From: Flavobacteriales bacterium
Lineage (GTDB): Bacteria; Bacteroidota; Bacteroidia; Flavobacteriales_D; Sanyastnellaceae
NCBI GenBank assembly: GCA_030828175.1
Contig: JAURDB010000008.1
Location: 1 to 36,569, forward strand
DNA: 36,569 bases
Reading direction: 5' to 3'
Part shown: in pieces, positions 1 through 7,707 of the stretch
How the letters are laid out: every line of letters begins with the position of its first letter
Position numbering within the stretch: position 1 is the stretch's first letter
Program-made: the position numbers and the translations under genes
The notes under the pieces: generated by a model
What the model was told of the DNA's origin: nothing
The model's input: only the letters and a program-made list of their open reading frames with translations
Database searches by the model: none

Positions 1-105
1 AATGCCATCCTCTCTGATGCCAACCTCTCTGATGCCGACCTCTCTGATGCCAACCTCTCTTATGCCGACCTCTCTGATGCCAACCTCTCTGATGCCAACC
101 TCGAT
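1..105 (+). repeat. 15-base tandem repeat encoding pentapeptides
   Basis: Units of the form CTCTCTGATGCCAAC (variants GAC for AAC, TAT for GAT) repeat in register with the reading frame about seven times and code for [10 protein letters not shown]. The near-identity of third positions suggests recent slippage or recombination rather than purifying selection on protein alone. Confidence 0.8.
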
Positions 106-225
106 GGTGCCACTATGACCTGCCTTTATGGCTGCCCAGATCAGCTTCCACCAGGCTACATCTGCGAAACAGATCCAGACTGTAGCTTGTCTAATCGCCA
201 GCGCATCGTACCACTACCACAGTAA
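1..225 (+). CDS. Pentapeptide-repeat protein, C-terminal fragment
   Basis: The reading frame is open from base 1 and ends at TAA 223-225, so the 5' part lies outside the window. The first ~37 codons encode about seven tandem pentapeptides of the A(N/D)LSD type ([20 protein letters not shown]), the hallmark of the pentapeptide-repeat family, which folds into a right-handed quadrilateral beta-helix. A short non-repeat tail follows ([18 protein letters not shown], then a Cys-containing end and QRIVPLPQ). The DNA itself is a nearly perfect 15-base tandem repeat, so the array probably expands and contracts. The four tail cysteines could suit a secreted or cell-surface protein, but no N-terminus is visible to test this. 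Family assignment is firm; biological role is unknown. Confidence 0.8.
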   Translation, partial: NAILSDANLSDADLSDANLSYADLSDANLSDANLDGATMTCLYGCPDQLPPGYICETDPDCSLSNRQRIVPLPQ

Positions 226-238
226 CCCACCGCCCGCC

Positions 239-567
239 TCACGGCCTCGATGCCTTCGGCGGTAAATCCCCGTCCTCCTCCAGCTGCTGCATGATGCGCT
301 CGCGCTCCTCGTGGCTTGGAATCCTTCGAATGATATGTGCGGCTTGCGCTACGCGGTCGGCGGTGTGATCCATGCCCAATGATGGGCGTTGGGTGGATGT
401 GCTCGGCGCGGTGTTTTCGGTGGTGGCGGTCGGTTTGTGAGCGCATAGAAAAGGCCACGCCTTCGCGCAGCCTTTTCCAGAAATTGACTGACAACCTGTT
501 TTACGCCTTGGCTCACGGCGTGTCCTAGTCCCTCACGTAGTGCTTGGCGTCGGTGGCCCGTGTCCAA
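239..567 (-). pseudogene. Possible decayed minus-strand gene (unrecognised)
   Basis: No intact gene is evident between 226 and 671. On the minus strand one frame (567 down to about 430) reads like a helical protein segment (LGHAVSQGVKQVVSQFLEKA, then ARRRGLFYALTN). A second minus frame takes over and reads MDHTADRVAQAAHIIRRIPS, then HEERERIMQQLEEDGDLPPK, ending at TGA 241-239. Joining the two needs a frameshift between about 350 and 430, which suggests a broken gene. Alternatively these are chance open stretches in GC-rich DNA. I recognise no family. A TACTTTG -7-like box sits just upstream on the minus strand (around 570). Low confidence. Confidence 0.2.
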
Positions 568-628
568 AGTACACGTTTAAATTGCTAGCTGTCAGTTAGT
601 TGCGTTTCTTTTTTACCAAATCGATTGC

Positions 629-636
629 TATTTTTG
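629..636 (+). promoter_or_regulatory. -7 box (TATTTTTG) upstream of amt
   Basis: TATTTTTG matches the Bacteroidota sigma-A -7 consensus TAnnTTTG and lies 35 bases before the amt start codon. No convincing TTG -33 element stands at the usual distance. Confidence 0.4.
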
Positions 637-671
637 CGCCTTTCCAAACCGACCATTGAATCGAATCAAGC

Positions 672-1964
672 ATGGGCAGAAAGGTGAACTTCTTGGCATT
701 GGCCGCTTTTGTTTTGATGGCCGTTTTTGGTGGGTCGCTCGCATCCTCCAACAGTGGCTGGGGTGAAGTCATCGAAACCAATCCCGGTGATGTGGCTTGG
801 ATGGTGGTGGCCAGCGCATTCGTGCTGCTCATGACGCCAGGACTGGCCTTCTTCTACGGGGGTATGGTCGATCGGAAAAACGTCATCTCCACGATGCTGC
901 AGAGCTTCGTGGCGCTGGGCGTGATCTCGATCCTCTGGGTCGTATTCGGATTCAGTTTGTGCTTTGGAGACAGCATCGGGGGCATCATCGGCAACCCCTT
1001 GACATTCCTCAACTTCGCGGGTGTCGGAGCCGCACCCCATCCGCGCATCGGCAGCAGCATCCCCTTCCTGCTCTTCGCGCTGTTCCAGTTGAAGTTTGCC
1101 ATCATCACGCCTGCGCTCATCACGGGCAGCATGGCGGGCCGCATCCGGTTTCGCAGCTACATCCTGTTCATGGTGCTGTTCTCGGTGTTCATTTATGCGC
1201 CGCTCGCCCACATGACGTGGCACCCTGACGGGCTGCTGATGAACCTCGGCGTGCTCGACTTCGCGGGCGGAACGGTGGTGCACATGTCCGCCGGATTTGC
1301 CGCCCTTGCAGGTGCGGTCTTCCTCGGACCGCGAAAGACCGACCGATTGGAGCACGCCAACATCCCCTTCATCATTCTCGGAACCGGCTTGCTTTGGTTT
1401 GGATGGTTTGGATTCAATGCAGGTTCTGCGTTGGGCGCCAACAGCGACGCTGTGCTCGCATTTGCCAACACCCACTTCGCCTCAGCCTCCGGCATGATCA
1501 CCTGGATCTTCTTCGAGCGCTTTCAAGGCCGTAAGATGAGTGCGGTAGGCGCTTGTATTGGTGCCATCGTAGGCCTGGTCGCCATCACCCCGGCCGCAGG
1601 ATTCGTTGCCGTGCATGAGAGTGTGCTCATCGGCTTCATCGCAGCACTGGTGTCCAATTGGGCCATCTCACGACAAAAGCGCACGGCCCTGGACGACACG
1701 CTCGATGTATTCCCATCTCACGGCGTGGGTGGCATTGTCGGCATGATCCTCACGGGCGTGTTCGCTGCCGAAGTGGGACTGACCTCCGGGGAGACCACCA
1801 CTTTCACGTGGCACATCATTTCACTCTTGGGCGTGGCCGTGTTCACCTTTGGCGGAAGCTATCTGCTGTTCATGCTGGTCGACCAGGTGATTCCCTTGAG
1901 GGTCAGCGGGTGGCAGGAGACCCTGGGGCTGGACGAAAGCCAGCACGGGGAGCAGCTGGACTGA
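672..1964 (+). CDS. amt: Ammonium channel AmtB
   Basis: A 430-residue Amt/MEP/Rh channel that conducts ammonia after deprotonating ammonium at the periplasmic face. An N-terminal hydrophobic segment (residues ~5-24) looks like the signal peptide usual in bacterial Amt proteins, followed by about eleven membrane helices. Family residues are present: Asp196 in DFAGG, the pore twin histidines His204 (VVHMSAG) and His350 (FPSHGVGG), the Phe gate region KFAIITPALI (~141-150) and WFGWFGFNAGS (~242-252). The C-terminal tail (VSGWQETLGLDESQHGEQLD) fits the cytosolic region that contacts PII proteins. No glnK gene lies next to it in the window, although amt is often paired with one, so regulation by a distant PII is inferred. 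The start follows from the signal peptide and the upstream -7 box. Very secure. Confidence 0.96.
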   Translation: MGRKVNFLALAAFVLMAVFGGSLASSNSGWGEVIETNPGDVAWMVVASAFVLLMTPGLAFFYGGMVDRKNVISTMLQSFVALGVISILWVVFGFSLCFGDSIGGIIGNPLTFLNFAGVGAAPHPRIGSSIPFLLFALFQLKFAIITPALITGSMAGRIRFRSYILFMVLFSVFIYAPLAHMTWHPDGLLMNLGVLDFAGGTVVHMSAGFAALAGAVFLGPRKTDRLEHANIPFIILGTGLLWFGWFGFNAGSALGANSDAVLAFANTHFASASGMITWIFFERFQGRKMSAVGACIGAIVGLVAITPAAGFVAVHESVLIGFIAALVSNWAISRQKRTALDDTLDVFPSHGVGGIVGMILTGVFAAEVGLTSGETTTFTWHIISLLGVAVFTFGGSYLLFMLVDQVIPLRVSGWQETLGLDESQHGEQLD

Positions 1965-2015
1965 TCTTTCCTCCCCGCAAACAAAAGGAATCACAACGCA
2001 AGCGTGATTCATGAC

Positions 2016-2043
2016 TTTGAAGGAGAGATCGGACCTACCTTTG
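2016..2043 (+). promoter_or_regulatory. Promoter of the RNA helicase gene (TTTG-N16-TACCTTTG)
   Basis: TTTG at 2016-2019 and an exact TAnnTTTG box (TACCTTTG, 2036-2043) are separated by 16 bases. Transcription would start near 2049, leaving a leader of about 25 bases that contains a small hairpin (CCTGC...GCAGG). Confidence 0.6.
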
Positions 2044-2073
2044 CCCTGCACGACGCAGGCGTGACCCGAAAAA

Positions 2074-3549
2074 ATGGGTGGTGAGATTGCGTCAAACCCA
2101 TATCCTTTGACCGATTTCCATTCGCTCGGATTGAGCGAACCCCTCATGAGGGCCATCGAACCCCTTGGTTACGATACCCCCACCCCCATTCAAGCCCAGG
2201 CCATCCCCCACGTACTCGCAGGCAAAGACGTCCTCGGCGTTGCCCAGACCGGTACGGGAAAAACCGCGGCATTCTCTCTGCCCATGCTGCACCATTTGGG
2301 CAATCAGCCGCGGCGCGACGCCAGAAGGGTCATCCGTGGATTGGTGATCAGCCCCACACGTGAGCTGACTGCACAGATTGGCGAGAGCATCCGCGATTAC
2401 AGCCAGCACCTGAACATCCATCACACCGTGATTTTCGGCGGTGTCAAGCAGGGCAAACAGGTGGCCGCATTGAACCGCGGTGTAGACATTGTCGTGGCCA
2501 CGCCCGGCCGCCTGCTCGACCTGATCGACCAGGGATACATCAGCCTGAAGCACCTCGAGTACTTCGTTCTGGATGAGGCAGACACCATGCTGGACATGGG
2601 CTTCATTCACGACATCCGGAAGGTGATCAAGCTGCTCCCACCAGAGCGACAATCGCTGTTCTTCTCGGCCACCATGCCGCAGAACATCCAGGAGTTGGCC
2701 GACACCATCCTGCGGGATCCGATCACCGTGGAGGTGGAACGCCGGAGTTCGGCGGCCGAAACCGTGGACCAACGCGTCTACTTCGTGCGACAAGCAGAGA
2801 AGAAGCACTTGCTGGTGGATGTGTTGACCGCGCCCGACGTCACCAGCGCCTTGGTCTTCACGCGGACCAAGTATGGCGCCGACAAGCTGGTCCGGCACTT
2901 GCGCAAAGAAGGCGTGCGGAGCGAGGCCATACACGGCAACAAATCGCAGCCCCAACGTGAAAAGGCGATGAAGGCCTTCAAGCGGGGCGACCTCGGTGTG
3001 CTGGTCGCAACTGACATTGCCGCCCGGGGCATCGATGTGGACGAGCTCAGTCACGTGGTGAACTTTGAGATTCCCAACATCCCGGAGACCTACGTGCACC
3101 GAATCGGCCGCACCGGTCGGGCCGGCGCTGAAGGCGTGGCCATCTCCTTCTGCAACGAAGAGGACGAACGCACTTTCTTGAGGGACATCCAACGGCTGAT
3201 TCGCCGGGAGGTGCCGCTCATCGAAGACCACGAATACCACCTCCCCTTGCCCGCCATCCCCTTGGATTCGGGACGCCCAGGTGGCTCCGGACCATCCGAT
3301 GGCCGAGGTGGCAATGGTGGCGGAAAACGCAAAGGTGGCAGGAACCGCGGTCGTGGCCCGGGCACCGGAAGACCTGGCGGTTCGGCCGGAAACCGACAAG
3401 GTGGCGCACCGCAAGGCCAAGGCGGGCAGTCAAACGGAGGTCGAAACAAGCGACGCAGGCCGGGTGGCGGAAGAGGAAAGCCCCAAGGCACAGGCGGACA
3501 GCGGAGCGACCGGGGAGCCGGTTCGCACGGTTCAGGCAGCCGGGATTGA
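2074..3549 (+). CDS. rhlE: DEAD-box RNA helicase, RhlE-like
   Basis: An ATP-dependent RNA helicase of 491 residues, expected in ribosome assembly or RNA turnover. All core motifs are visible: Q motif (F15 and GYDTPTPIQ, 32-40), Walker A AQTGTGKT (57-64), PTREL (~94-98), TPGR (~143-146), DEAD (167-170), SAT (198-200), and the second RecA domain with [22 protein letters not shown] and [10 protein letters not shown]. After about residue 398 the protein becomes a low-complexity Gly/Arg/Gln/Asn tail of the RGG type, which commonly binds RNA and can promote condensation. The start is set by the Q motif and the -7 box upstream. It stands alone between amt and the Crp/Fnr regulator. Cold induction is common for this family but no element for it is seen. 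RhlE subfamily choice is moderately sure. Confidence 0.93.
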   Translation: MGGEIASNPYPLTDFHSLGLSEPLMRAIEPLGYDTPTPIQAQAIPHVLAGKDVLGVAQTGTGKTAAFSLPMLHHLGNQPRRDARRVIRGLVISPTRELTAQIGESIRDYSQHLNIHHTVIFGGVKQGKQVAALNRGVDIVVATPGRLLDLIDQGYISLKHLEYFVLDEADTMLDMGFIHDIRKVIKLLPPERQSLFFSATMPQNIQELADTILRDPITVEVERRSSAAETVDQRVYFVRQAEKKHLLVDVLTAPDVTSALVFTRTKYGADKLVRHLRKEGVRSEAIHGNKSQPQREKAMKAFKRGDLGVLVATDIAARGIDVDELSHVVNFEIPNIPETYVHRIGRTGRAGAEGVAISFCNEEDERTFLRDIQRLIRREVPLIEDHEYHLPLPAIPLDSGRPGGSGPSDGRGGNGGGKRKGGRNRGRGPGTGRPGGSAGNRQGGAPQGQGGQSNGGRNKRRRPGGGRGKPQGTGGQRSDRGAGSHGSGSRD

Positions 3550-3574
3550 CCCTCCTTCAAATCCGTTAATTTCA
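3546..3574 (+). promoter_or_regulatory. Promoter of the Crp/Fnr gene (TTG-N18-TAATTTCA)
   Basis: TTG (3546-3548) and TAATTTCA (3567-3574, six of eight to TAnnTTTG allowing free n positions) are 18 bases apart, and the box ends 4 bases before the ATG. This suggests an mRNA with almost no leader. Confidence 0.45.
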
Positions 3575-3578
3575 TCCC

Positions 3579-4211
3579 ATGCGCACCACGTTGGAGGAGA
3601 CATACGGGCACGTGCTCAACAGCGACTTGATTGACACCATTGCGGCCCAAGGGAAGTTCATGGAGGTGCCGAAGGGCACGCTGATCATGGACGTGGGTGA
3701 CCCCATTCCCGGGCTGCCCCTCCTTTTGCAAGGGGCCATCAAGATTTTGAGGGTCGATGAACAAGGGGACGAAATGCTCATCTATTTCCTCGAAGCAGGC
3801 GACAGTTGTGCCATGACGCTGGGCAGCTTCTTTGGGGTTTCCAAAAGTTCCATCCGAGCGGTGGCCGAACAGGACAGCTCCTTGGTCATTGTTCCCATGG
3901 AAAAAGCGTACGACTGGGTTGGAGAATACAGCGACTTCCGCCAATTCGTCATCGAGAGCTTCAACACCCGACTTCAGGAGCTGGTTGAAGCCATGGACTC
4001 CCTCGCCTTTTTGGACCTTCACGGCCGATTGACCAAATACCTGAGCGACCGGGTCAAGGTCAACGGCACGACCACGCTGGACACCACGCACGCGGAAATC
4101 GCCGCCGACCTGCACACCTCTCGTGTGGTCGTTTCGCGGATCCTCAAGCAGCTGGAGCGCGAAGGGACCATTGAACTGCACCGCAACCGGATCGAAGTCC
4201 TCGAGTTTTGA
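3579..4211 (+). CDS. Crp/Fnr-family transcription regulator
   Basis: A 210-residue one-component regulator. Residues ~20-120 form the cyclic-nucleotide-type beta-roll (GTLIMDVGDPIPGLPLLLQG, then ILRVDEQGDEMLIYFLEAGD), followed by a long dimerisation helix and a C-terminal winged helix-turn-helix (~150-205: HGRLTKYLSDR, THAEIAADLHTSRVVVSRIL, KQLEREGTI). No Cys cluster for an Fnr-type iron-sulfur centre is present, and the canonical cAMP-binding Arg/Ser pocket is not obvious, so the effector is unknown. It is followed by the SulP transporter and the persulfide dioxygenase on the same strand, so control of sulfur or redox genes is a reasonable guess from context only. Confidence 0.9.
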   Translation: MRTTLEETYGHVLNSDLIDTIAAQGKFMEVPKGTLIMDVGDPIPGLPLLLQGAIKILRVDEQGDEMLIYFLEAGDSCAMTLGSFFGVSKSSIRAVAEQDSSLVIVPMEKAYDWVGEYSDFRQFVIESFNTRLQELVEAMDSLAFLDLHGRLTKYLSDRVKVNGTTTLDTTHAEIAADLHTSRVVVSRILKQLEREGTIELHRNRIEVLEF

Positions 4212-4265
4212 GCGGTTTCGTGCGGTGGGTAACCTGAGTGGCGGCCCATCGCGGGGTTTCGCCTG

Positions 4266-4272
4266 TACTTTG
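4266..4272 (+). promoter_or_regulatory. -7-like box (TACTTTG) at the SulP start
   Basis: TACTTTG resembles TAnnTTTG with one spacer base missing, and ends 4 bases before the proposed GTG start at 4277. It supports the GTG over the upstream alternative at 4238. Confidence 0.35.
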
Positions 4273-4276
4273 CAAT

Positions 4277-5992
4277 GTGAAGTCTTGGATTCCCGCCCTC
4301 GATTGGCTCCCGCATTATTCACGCAAGCACTTCGCGGGCGACCTGCCCGCCGGTCTGACAGTGGGCGTCATGTTGATTCCGCAGGGCATGGCCTATGCCA
4401 TGATTGCCGGCCTTCCACTGGTCTACGGATTGTACGCCGCCCTCATACCCCAGGTTGTCTATGCCTTTCTCGGCAGCTCCCGTCAATTGGCGGTGGGACC
4501 GGTGGCCATGGACTCCCTGCTGGTCGCATCGGGACTGGCGGGGCTGGCCGTGGCGGGAACGGACCGCTACATCGAGCTCGCCCTGCTTCTCGCCCTCATG
4601 ATGGGGGCCATTCAGCTGATGCTGGGCATCCTGCGGATGGGGTTCCTCGCCCAATTCCTGTCGCGCCCCGTCATCAGCGGATTTACCAGCGCGGCCGCTC
4701 TGATCATCGGGCTGAACCAACTGCCGAGTGTGCTGGGTATCCCGATCGAACGAAGTGCGCAGCTCCATGTCCTTTTGGCCGACGCGGCCCGTGAGGTCGG
4801 GGGCGTCCACCTGCCCACCCTCGCGATGGCCCTGACTGCGGTGGGCGTAATCTTTGGGCTGCGCCGTTGGGCACCCCGCATCCCCGGATCGCTGGCCGTG
4901 GTGGTTCTGGGCATTCTGGCCGTCCGGCTGGGTCAACTCGAGGAATTGGGCATACAGGTGGTGGGCTCCATCCCCTCCGGCCTCCCCGGATTTGCGGTTC
5001 CCTCCTTGGATTGGGCAGACCTTCAAGTGCTATTGCCCATGGCGGGAACATTGGCGCTCATCGCCTTCATGGAGGCGTACAGCGTGGCCCGCGCCGTTGC
5101 GCAACGTCGAGGGGACCACGAAGTGGATGCCGACCAGGAACTGCGGGCGCTGGGTGCTGCCAACGTGCTCGGCTCCCTGTTCGGAGCGTACCCCACAACC
5201 GGCGGCTTTTCCCGCACGGCCGTCAACGACCGGGCCGGGGCGAATACCGGCATGAGCGCCCTGATTTCCGCCGCCGTCATTGCCCTCACCTTGACCTTTC
5301 TCACCCCGCTTTTCCAGACCTTGCCCAAGGCCGTGTTGGGCGCCATCATCATCGTGGCCGTATCCGGACTTGTGGATGCGGCATACTTGCGCAGCCTGAT
5401 GCGCAGCCACCGTGAGGAGGCCGCACTGCTGTTGATCACCTTTTTCTTGACGGCATTTGGCGGGATGGTGCTCGGCATTGCATGTGGGGTCGTCCTCAGC
5501 CTCATTCTGACCCTGTACCGCAGCACCCGGCCCCACGCGGCCGAGCTGGGTAGCATTGCCGGCGTATTTCGAAACGTCGAACGCTTTCCGGAAGCGCAGC
5601 GCATGCCGGGCTGGATCATCGTGCGCTACGATGGTCCGCTTCACTACGCCAGCCAAGCGCACTTCAAGGATTACCTCGGCGAACGCATCGGGCAACGCAG
5701 GGCCAACGGGGAGGACGTCAAACGCGTGCTCCTCCACGCCGAATCCATTCCCTATGTCGACGCCACCGCCACCGCCATGCTGGCCGATGTGCTATCAGAC
5801 TGGGAGCAAATGGGGATTGAATTGCACCTCGCCGGAGCCATCGGACCTGTGCGCGATGCCCTGGAGAGAAGCGGTTTGATGGACCGCATGGGGCGCGCGC
5901 ATTTCCACACCGGCATTGAAGCCGCGTTGGGCACGGCTGAAAGTGGCCACGGCCATGTGGATATCGCGACGCAAACGGATGTGAAACGGTAA
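4277..5992 (+). CDS. SulP-family anion transporter with STAS domain
   Basis: An inner-membrane SLC26/SulP transporter of about 571 residues, moving sulfate, bicarbonate or a related anion. The N-terminal family signature is clear (WLPHYSRKHFAGDLPAGLTV, then GVMLIPQGMAYAMIAGLP), followed by 10-14 hydrophobic segments (for example YPTTGGFSRTAVNDRAGA, a conserved SulP stretch) and a C-terminal STAS domain (~445-540, with HYASQAHFKDYL, ESIPYVDATATAMLADVL). The frame is open to a GTG at 4238, but family members begin close to the WLP motif, so GTG 4277 is preferred. The next gene, a persulfide dioxygenase, begins 44 bases downstream, so the two may be cotranscribed. Substrate cannot be told from sequence; the sulfur context favours sulfate. 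Confidence 0.93.
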   Translation: MKSWIPALDWLPHYSRKHFAGDLPAGLTVGVMLIPQGMAYAMIAGLPLVYGLYAALIPQVVYAFLGSSRQLAVGPVAMDSLLVASGLAGLAVAGTDRYIELALLLALMMGAIQLMLGILRMGFLAQFLSRPVISGFTSAAALIIGLNQLPSVLGIPIERSAQLHVLLADAAREVGGVHLPTLAMALTAVGVIFGLRRWAPRIPGSLAVVVLGILAVRLGQLEELGIQVVGSIPSGLPGFAVPSLDWADLQVLLPMAGTLALIAFMEAYSVARAVAQRRGDHEVDADQELRALGAANVLGSLFGAYPTTGGFSRTAVNDRAGANTGMSALISAAVIALTLTFLTPLFQTLPKAVLGAIIIVAVSGLVDAAYLRSLMRSHREEAALLLITFFLTAFGGMVLGIACGVVLSLILTLYRSTRPHAAELGSIAGVFRNVERFPEAQRMPGWIIVRYDGPLHYASQAHFKDYLGERIGQRRANGEDVKRVLLHAESIPYVDATATAMLADVLSDWEQMGIELHLAGAIGPVRDALERSGLMDRMGRAHFHTGIEAALGTAESGHGHVDIATQTDVKR

Positions 5993-6036
5993 CCCAGGTT
6001 TCCTCCCATTGAACAGAAACTCCCGAAATTCACGTC

Positions 6037-7446
6037 ATGAAAGTCGAACAGATCTATACCGGATGCCTCGCACAAGGCGCGTACTATATCGAGTGCTGTG
6101 ATGAGGCGGTGGTGATCGATCCGCTGCGCGAGGTCCAGCCCTACATCGACCGCGCCGAGGCGGGTGGAAAGAAGATCAAATACATCTTCGAGACGCACTT
6201 CCACGCCGACTTCGTGAGCGGCCACGTGACGCTTTCGGAGAAGACGGGCGCACCCATTGTCTTCGGCCCCAATGCCAATCCGAGTTTCGGCGCCACCATC
6301 GCCGAGCACGGGCAAGTGTTCAAGGTGGGCAAGGTGACCATCGAGGTCATCCACACCCCCGGGCATACCATGGAGTCCACGACCTACCTCCTGCGCGACA
6401 AGGAGGGCAATCCCCACGCCATCTTCACGGGCGACACCCTGTTCCTTGGAGATGTCGGGCGCCCCGACCTGGCGCAAAAGGCCGCCGACATGACGCAGGA
6501 AATGCTCGCCGGCACGCTGTATGACAGCCTTCGCGAGCGCATCATGACCCTTCCCGACGACGTCATCGTTTATCCGGGCCACGGCGCAGGTTCGGCTTGC
6601 GGCAAGAACATGAGCTCGGAAACCGTGGGGACACTCGGCGACCAGAAGGCCACCAACTACGCCCTCCGCGCCGACATGACGAAAGAGGAATTCGTGAAGG
6701 AGGTAACGGACGGCCTGTTGCCTCCCCCCGCCTACTTCCCTCTGAATGTCAAGCTGAACAAGGAGGGATACGCCTCCATCGACGATGTGCTCGTCCGCGG
6801 CAGTCGCGCCTTGTCTCCCGCGGCCTTCGAGACGGCGGCCAACGAAACGGGGGCGGTGATCCTCGACGTGCGGGGCATGCAGGACTTTATTGCGGCCCAC
6901 GTGCCACGCAGCACCTTCATCGGCCTGGACGGCAACTTCGCGCCCTGGGTGGGCGCCATGATTGTGGACGTGGAGCAGCCGATCTTGCTGGTCTGCGAGA
7001 ACGACAAGGTCGAGGAGACCATCACCCGTCTGTCCCGCGTGGGCTTCGACAAGGTCCTCGGCTACCTCGAAGGCGGCATGGATGCCTGGACTTCCGCCGG
7101 CATGGAAGCGGACCACATCACCGCGGTGGATGCGGCTGAATTTGCACGACTGCGCCATTCCGAGGACATCAAGGTCATCGATGTCCGCAAACCCGGCGAA
7201 TACCTTTCAGAGCATGTCATCGATGCCGAGTCCATCCCCTTGGCAGACATCAACCAACACCTCGCCGAGATCCCAAAGGAGGGCGCATTCTATCTGCACT
7301 GCCTGTCCGGTTATCGGTCCCTCATTGCCCTGAGCATTCTCAAGGCGCGGGGTTACCACAACGGCATCAACGTGCTCGGCGGCTTCACGGCCATCAAGGA
7401 AACGGACGCGCCCTTCAGCGATTACGTCTGCCCTTCGACGCTCTGA
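6037..7446 (+). CDS. CstB-like persulfide dioxygenase/rhodanese fusion
   Basis: A 469-residue three-domain protein that should oxidise low-molecular-weight persulfides to sulfite or thiosulfate in the cytoplasm. Residues 1-~245 form an ETHE1-type metallo-beta-lactamase fold: HFHADFVSGH (His54, His56, Asp58, His63), HTPGHT (His110), TGDTLF (Asp133) and YPGHG (His182). Two rhodanese modules follow. The first (~265-350) has Cys320 in LLVCENDKVEE, but the loop does not look like a normal active site. The second (~365-465) has the proper loop HCLSGYR with Cys422. This order matches the staphylococcal CstB type (dioxygenase, pseudo-rhodanese, rhodanese). Adjacent SulP transporter and nearby cysCDN genes give a sulfur context. 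Domain calls are secure; exact chemistry is inferred from the family. Confidence 0.9.
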   Translation: MKVEQIYTGCLAQGAYYIECCDEAVVIDPLREVQPYIDRAEAGGKKIKYIFETHFHADFVSGHVTLSEKTGAPIVFGPNANPSFGATIAEHGQVFKVGKVTIEVIHTPGHTMESTTYLLRDKEGNPHAIFTGDTLFLGDVGRPDLAQKAADMTQEMLAGTLYDSLRERIMTLPDDVIVYPGHGAGSACGKNMSSETVGTLGDQKATNYALRADMTKEEFVKEVTDGLLPPPAYFPLNVKLNKEGYASIDDVLVRGSRALSPAAFETAANETGAVILDVRGMQDFIAAHVPRSTFIGLDGNFAPWVGAMIVDVEQPILLVCENDKVEETITRLSRVGFDKVLGYLEGGMDAWTSAGMEADHITAVDAAEFARLRHSEDIKVIDVRKPGEYLSEHVIDAESIPLADINQHLAEIPKEGAFYLHCLSGYRSLIALSILKARGYHNGINVLGGFTAIKETDAPFSDYVCPSTL

Positions 7447-7492
7447 ATGGCGCACATCCTGCCCTCCATGTCGGAGGTAGCAGGAAAGGCGC

Positions 7493-7500
7493 TATTTTTG
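7493..7500 (+). promoter_or_regulatory. -7 box (TATTTTTG) of tRNA-Leu, within a dyad
   Basis: TATTTTTG matches TAnnTTTG exactly and lies 35 bases before the tRNA 5' end. It is flanked by GGCGC (7488-7492) and GCGCC (7501-7505), so the box sits exactly between perfect inverted arms. Confidence 0.55.
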
Positions 7501-7535
7501 GCGCCCCAATGCCGGCAAAGGCCGGTGCAAAACCT

Positions 7536-7620
7536 ACCCGGGTGGCGAAATTGGTAGACGCGCAGTCTTCAGGCGGCTGTGCCTTCGGGCGTGCTGGTTC
7601 GAGTCCAGTTCTGGGTACCA
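7536..7620 (+). tRNA. tRNA-Leu (CAG)
   Basis: The sequence folds as a class II tRNA. The acceptor stem ACCCGGG pairs with TCTGGGT. GGTGGCGAAATTGGTAGACG supplies the D arm, the anticodon loop is TTCAGGC with anticodon CAG (7570-7572), the long variable arm is TGCCTTCGGGCG, and GGTTCGAGTCC forms the T arm. Discriminator A and an encoded CCA end at 7620. A long variable arm, discriminator A and CAG anticodon identify leucine. A strong terminator follows at once, so this is a single-tRNA transcript. Confidence 0.95.
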
Positions 7621-7650
7621 AACCGCTCCGCAAGGGGCGGTTTTCTTTTT
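7621..7650 (+). terminator. Rho-independent terminator after tRNA-Leu
   Basis: The 9-bp stem AACCGCTCC/GGGGCGGTT (one T-G wobble) is closed by a GCAA tetraloop and followed by TTCTTTTT. It begins directly after the tRNA CCA. Confidence 0.92.
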
Positions 7651-7707
7651 GCGTCGAATCGGAGAAATCCCACGTATCCGCCCCAGGGTCCGGGCCGTAG
7701 ACCCTGC

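Noticed and set aside
1988-2010. GAATCAC/GTGATTC hairpin after amt as a terminator
   Set aside because: The stem is perfect but only 7 bp with a 9-base loop and no T-tract; support is too weak.
2092-3420. 442-codon open frame antisense to the RNA helicase
   Set aside because: Shadow of the helicase gene with no recognisable domain.
7509-7700. Open frame on the plus strand over the tRNA-Leu, including VAKLVDAQSSGGCAFGRAGSSPVLGTK
   Set aside because: This is the well-known spurious translation of a tRNA-Leu gene and terminator, not a protein.
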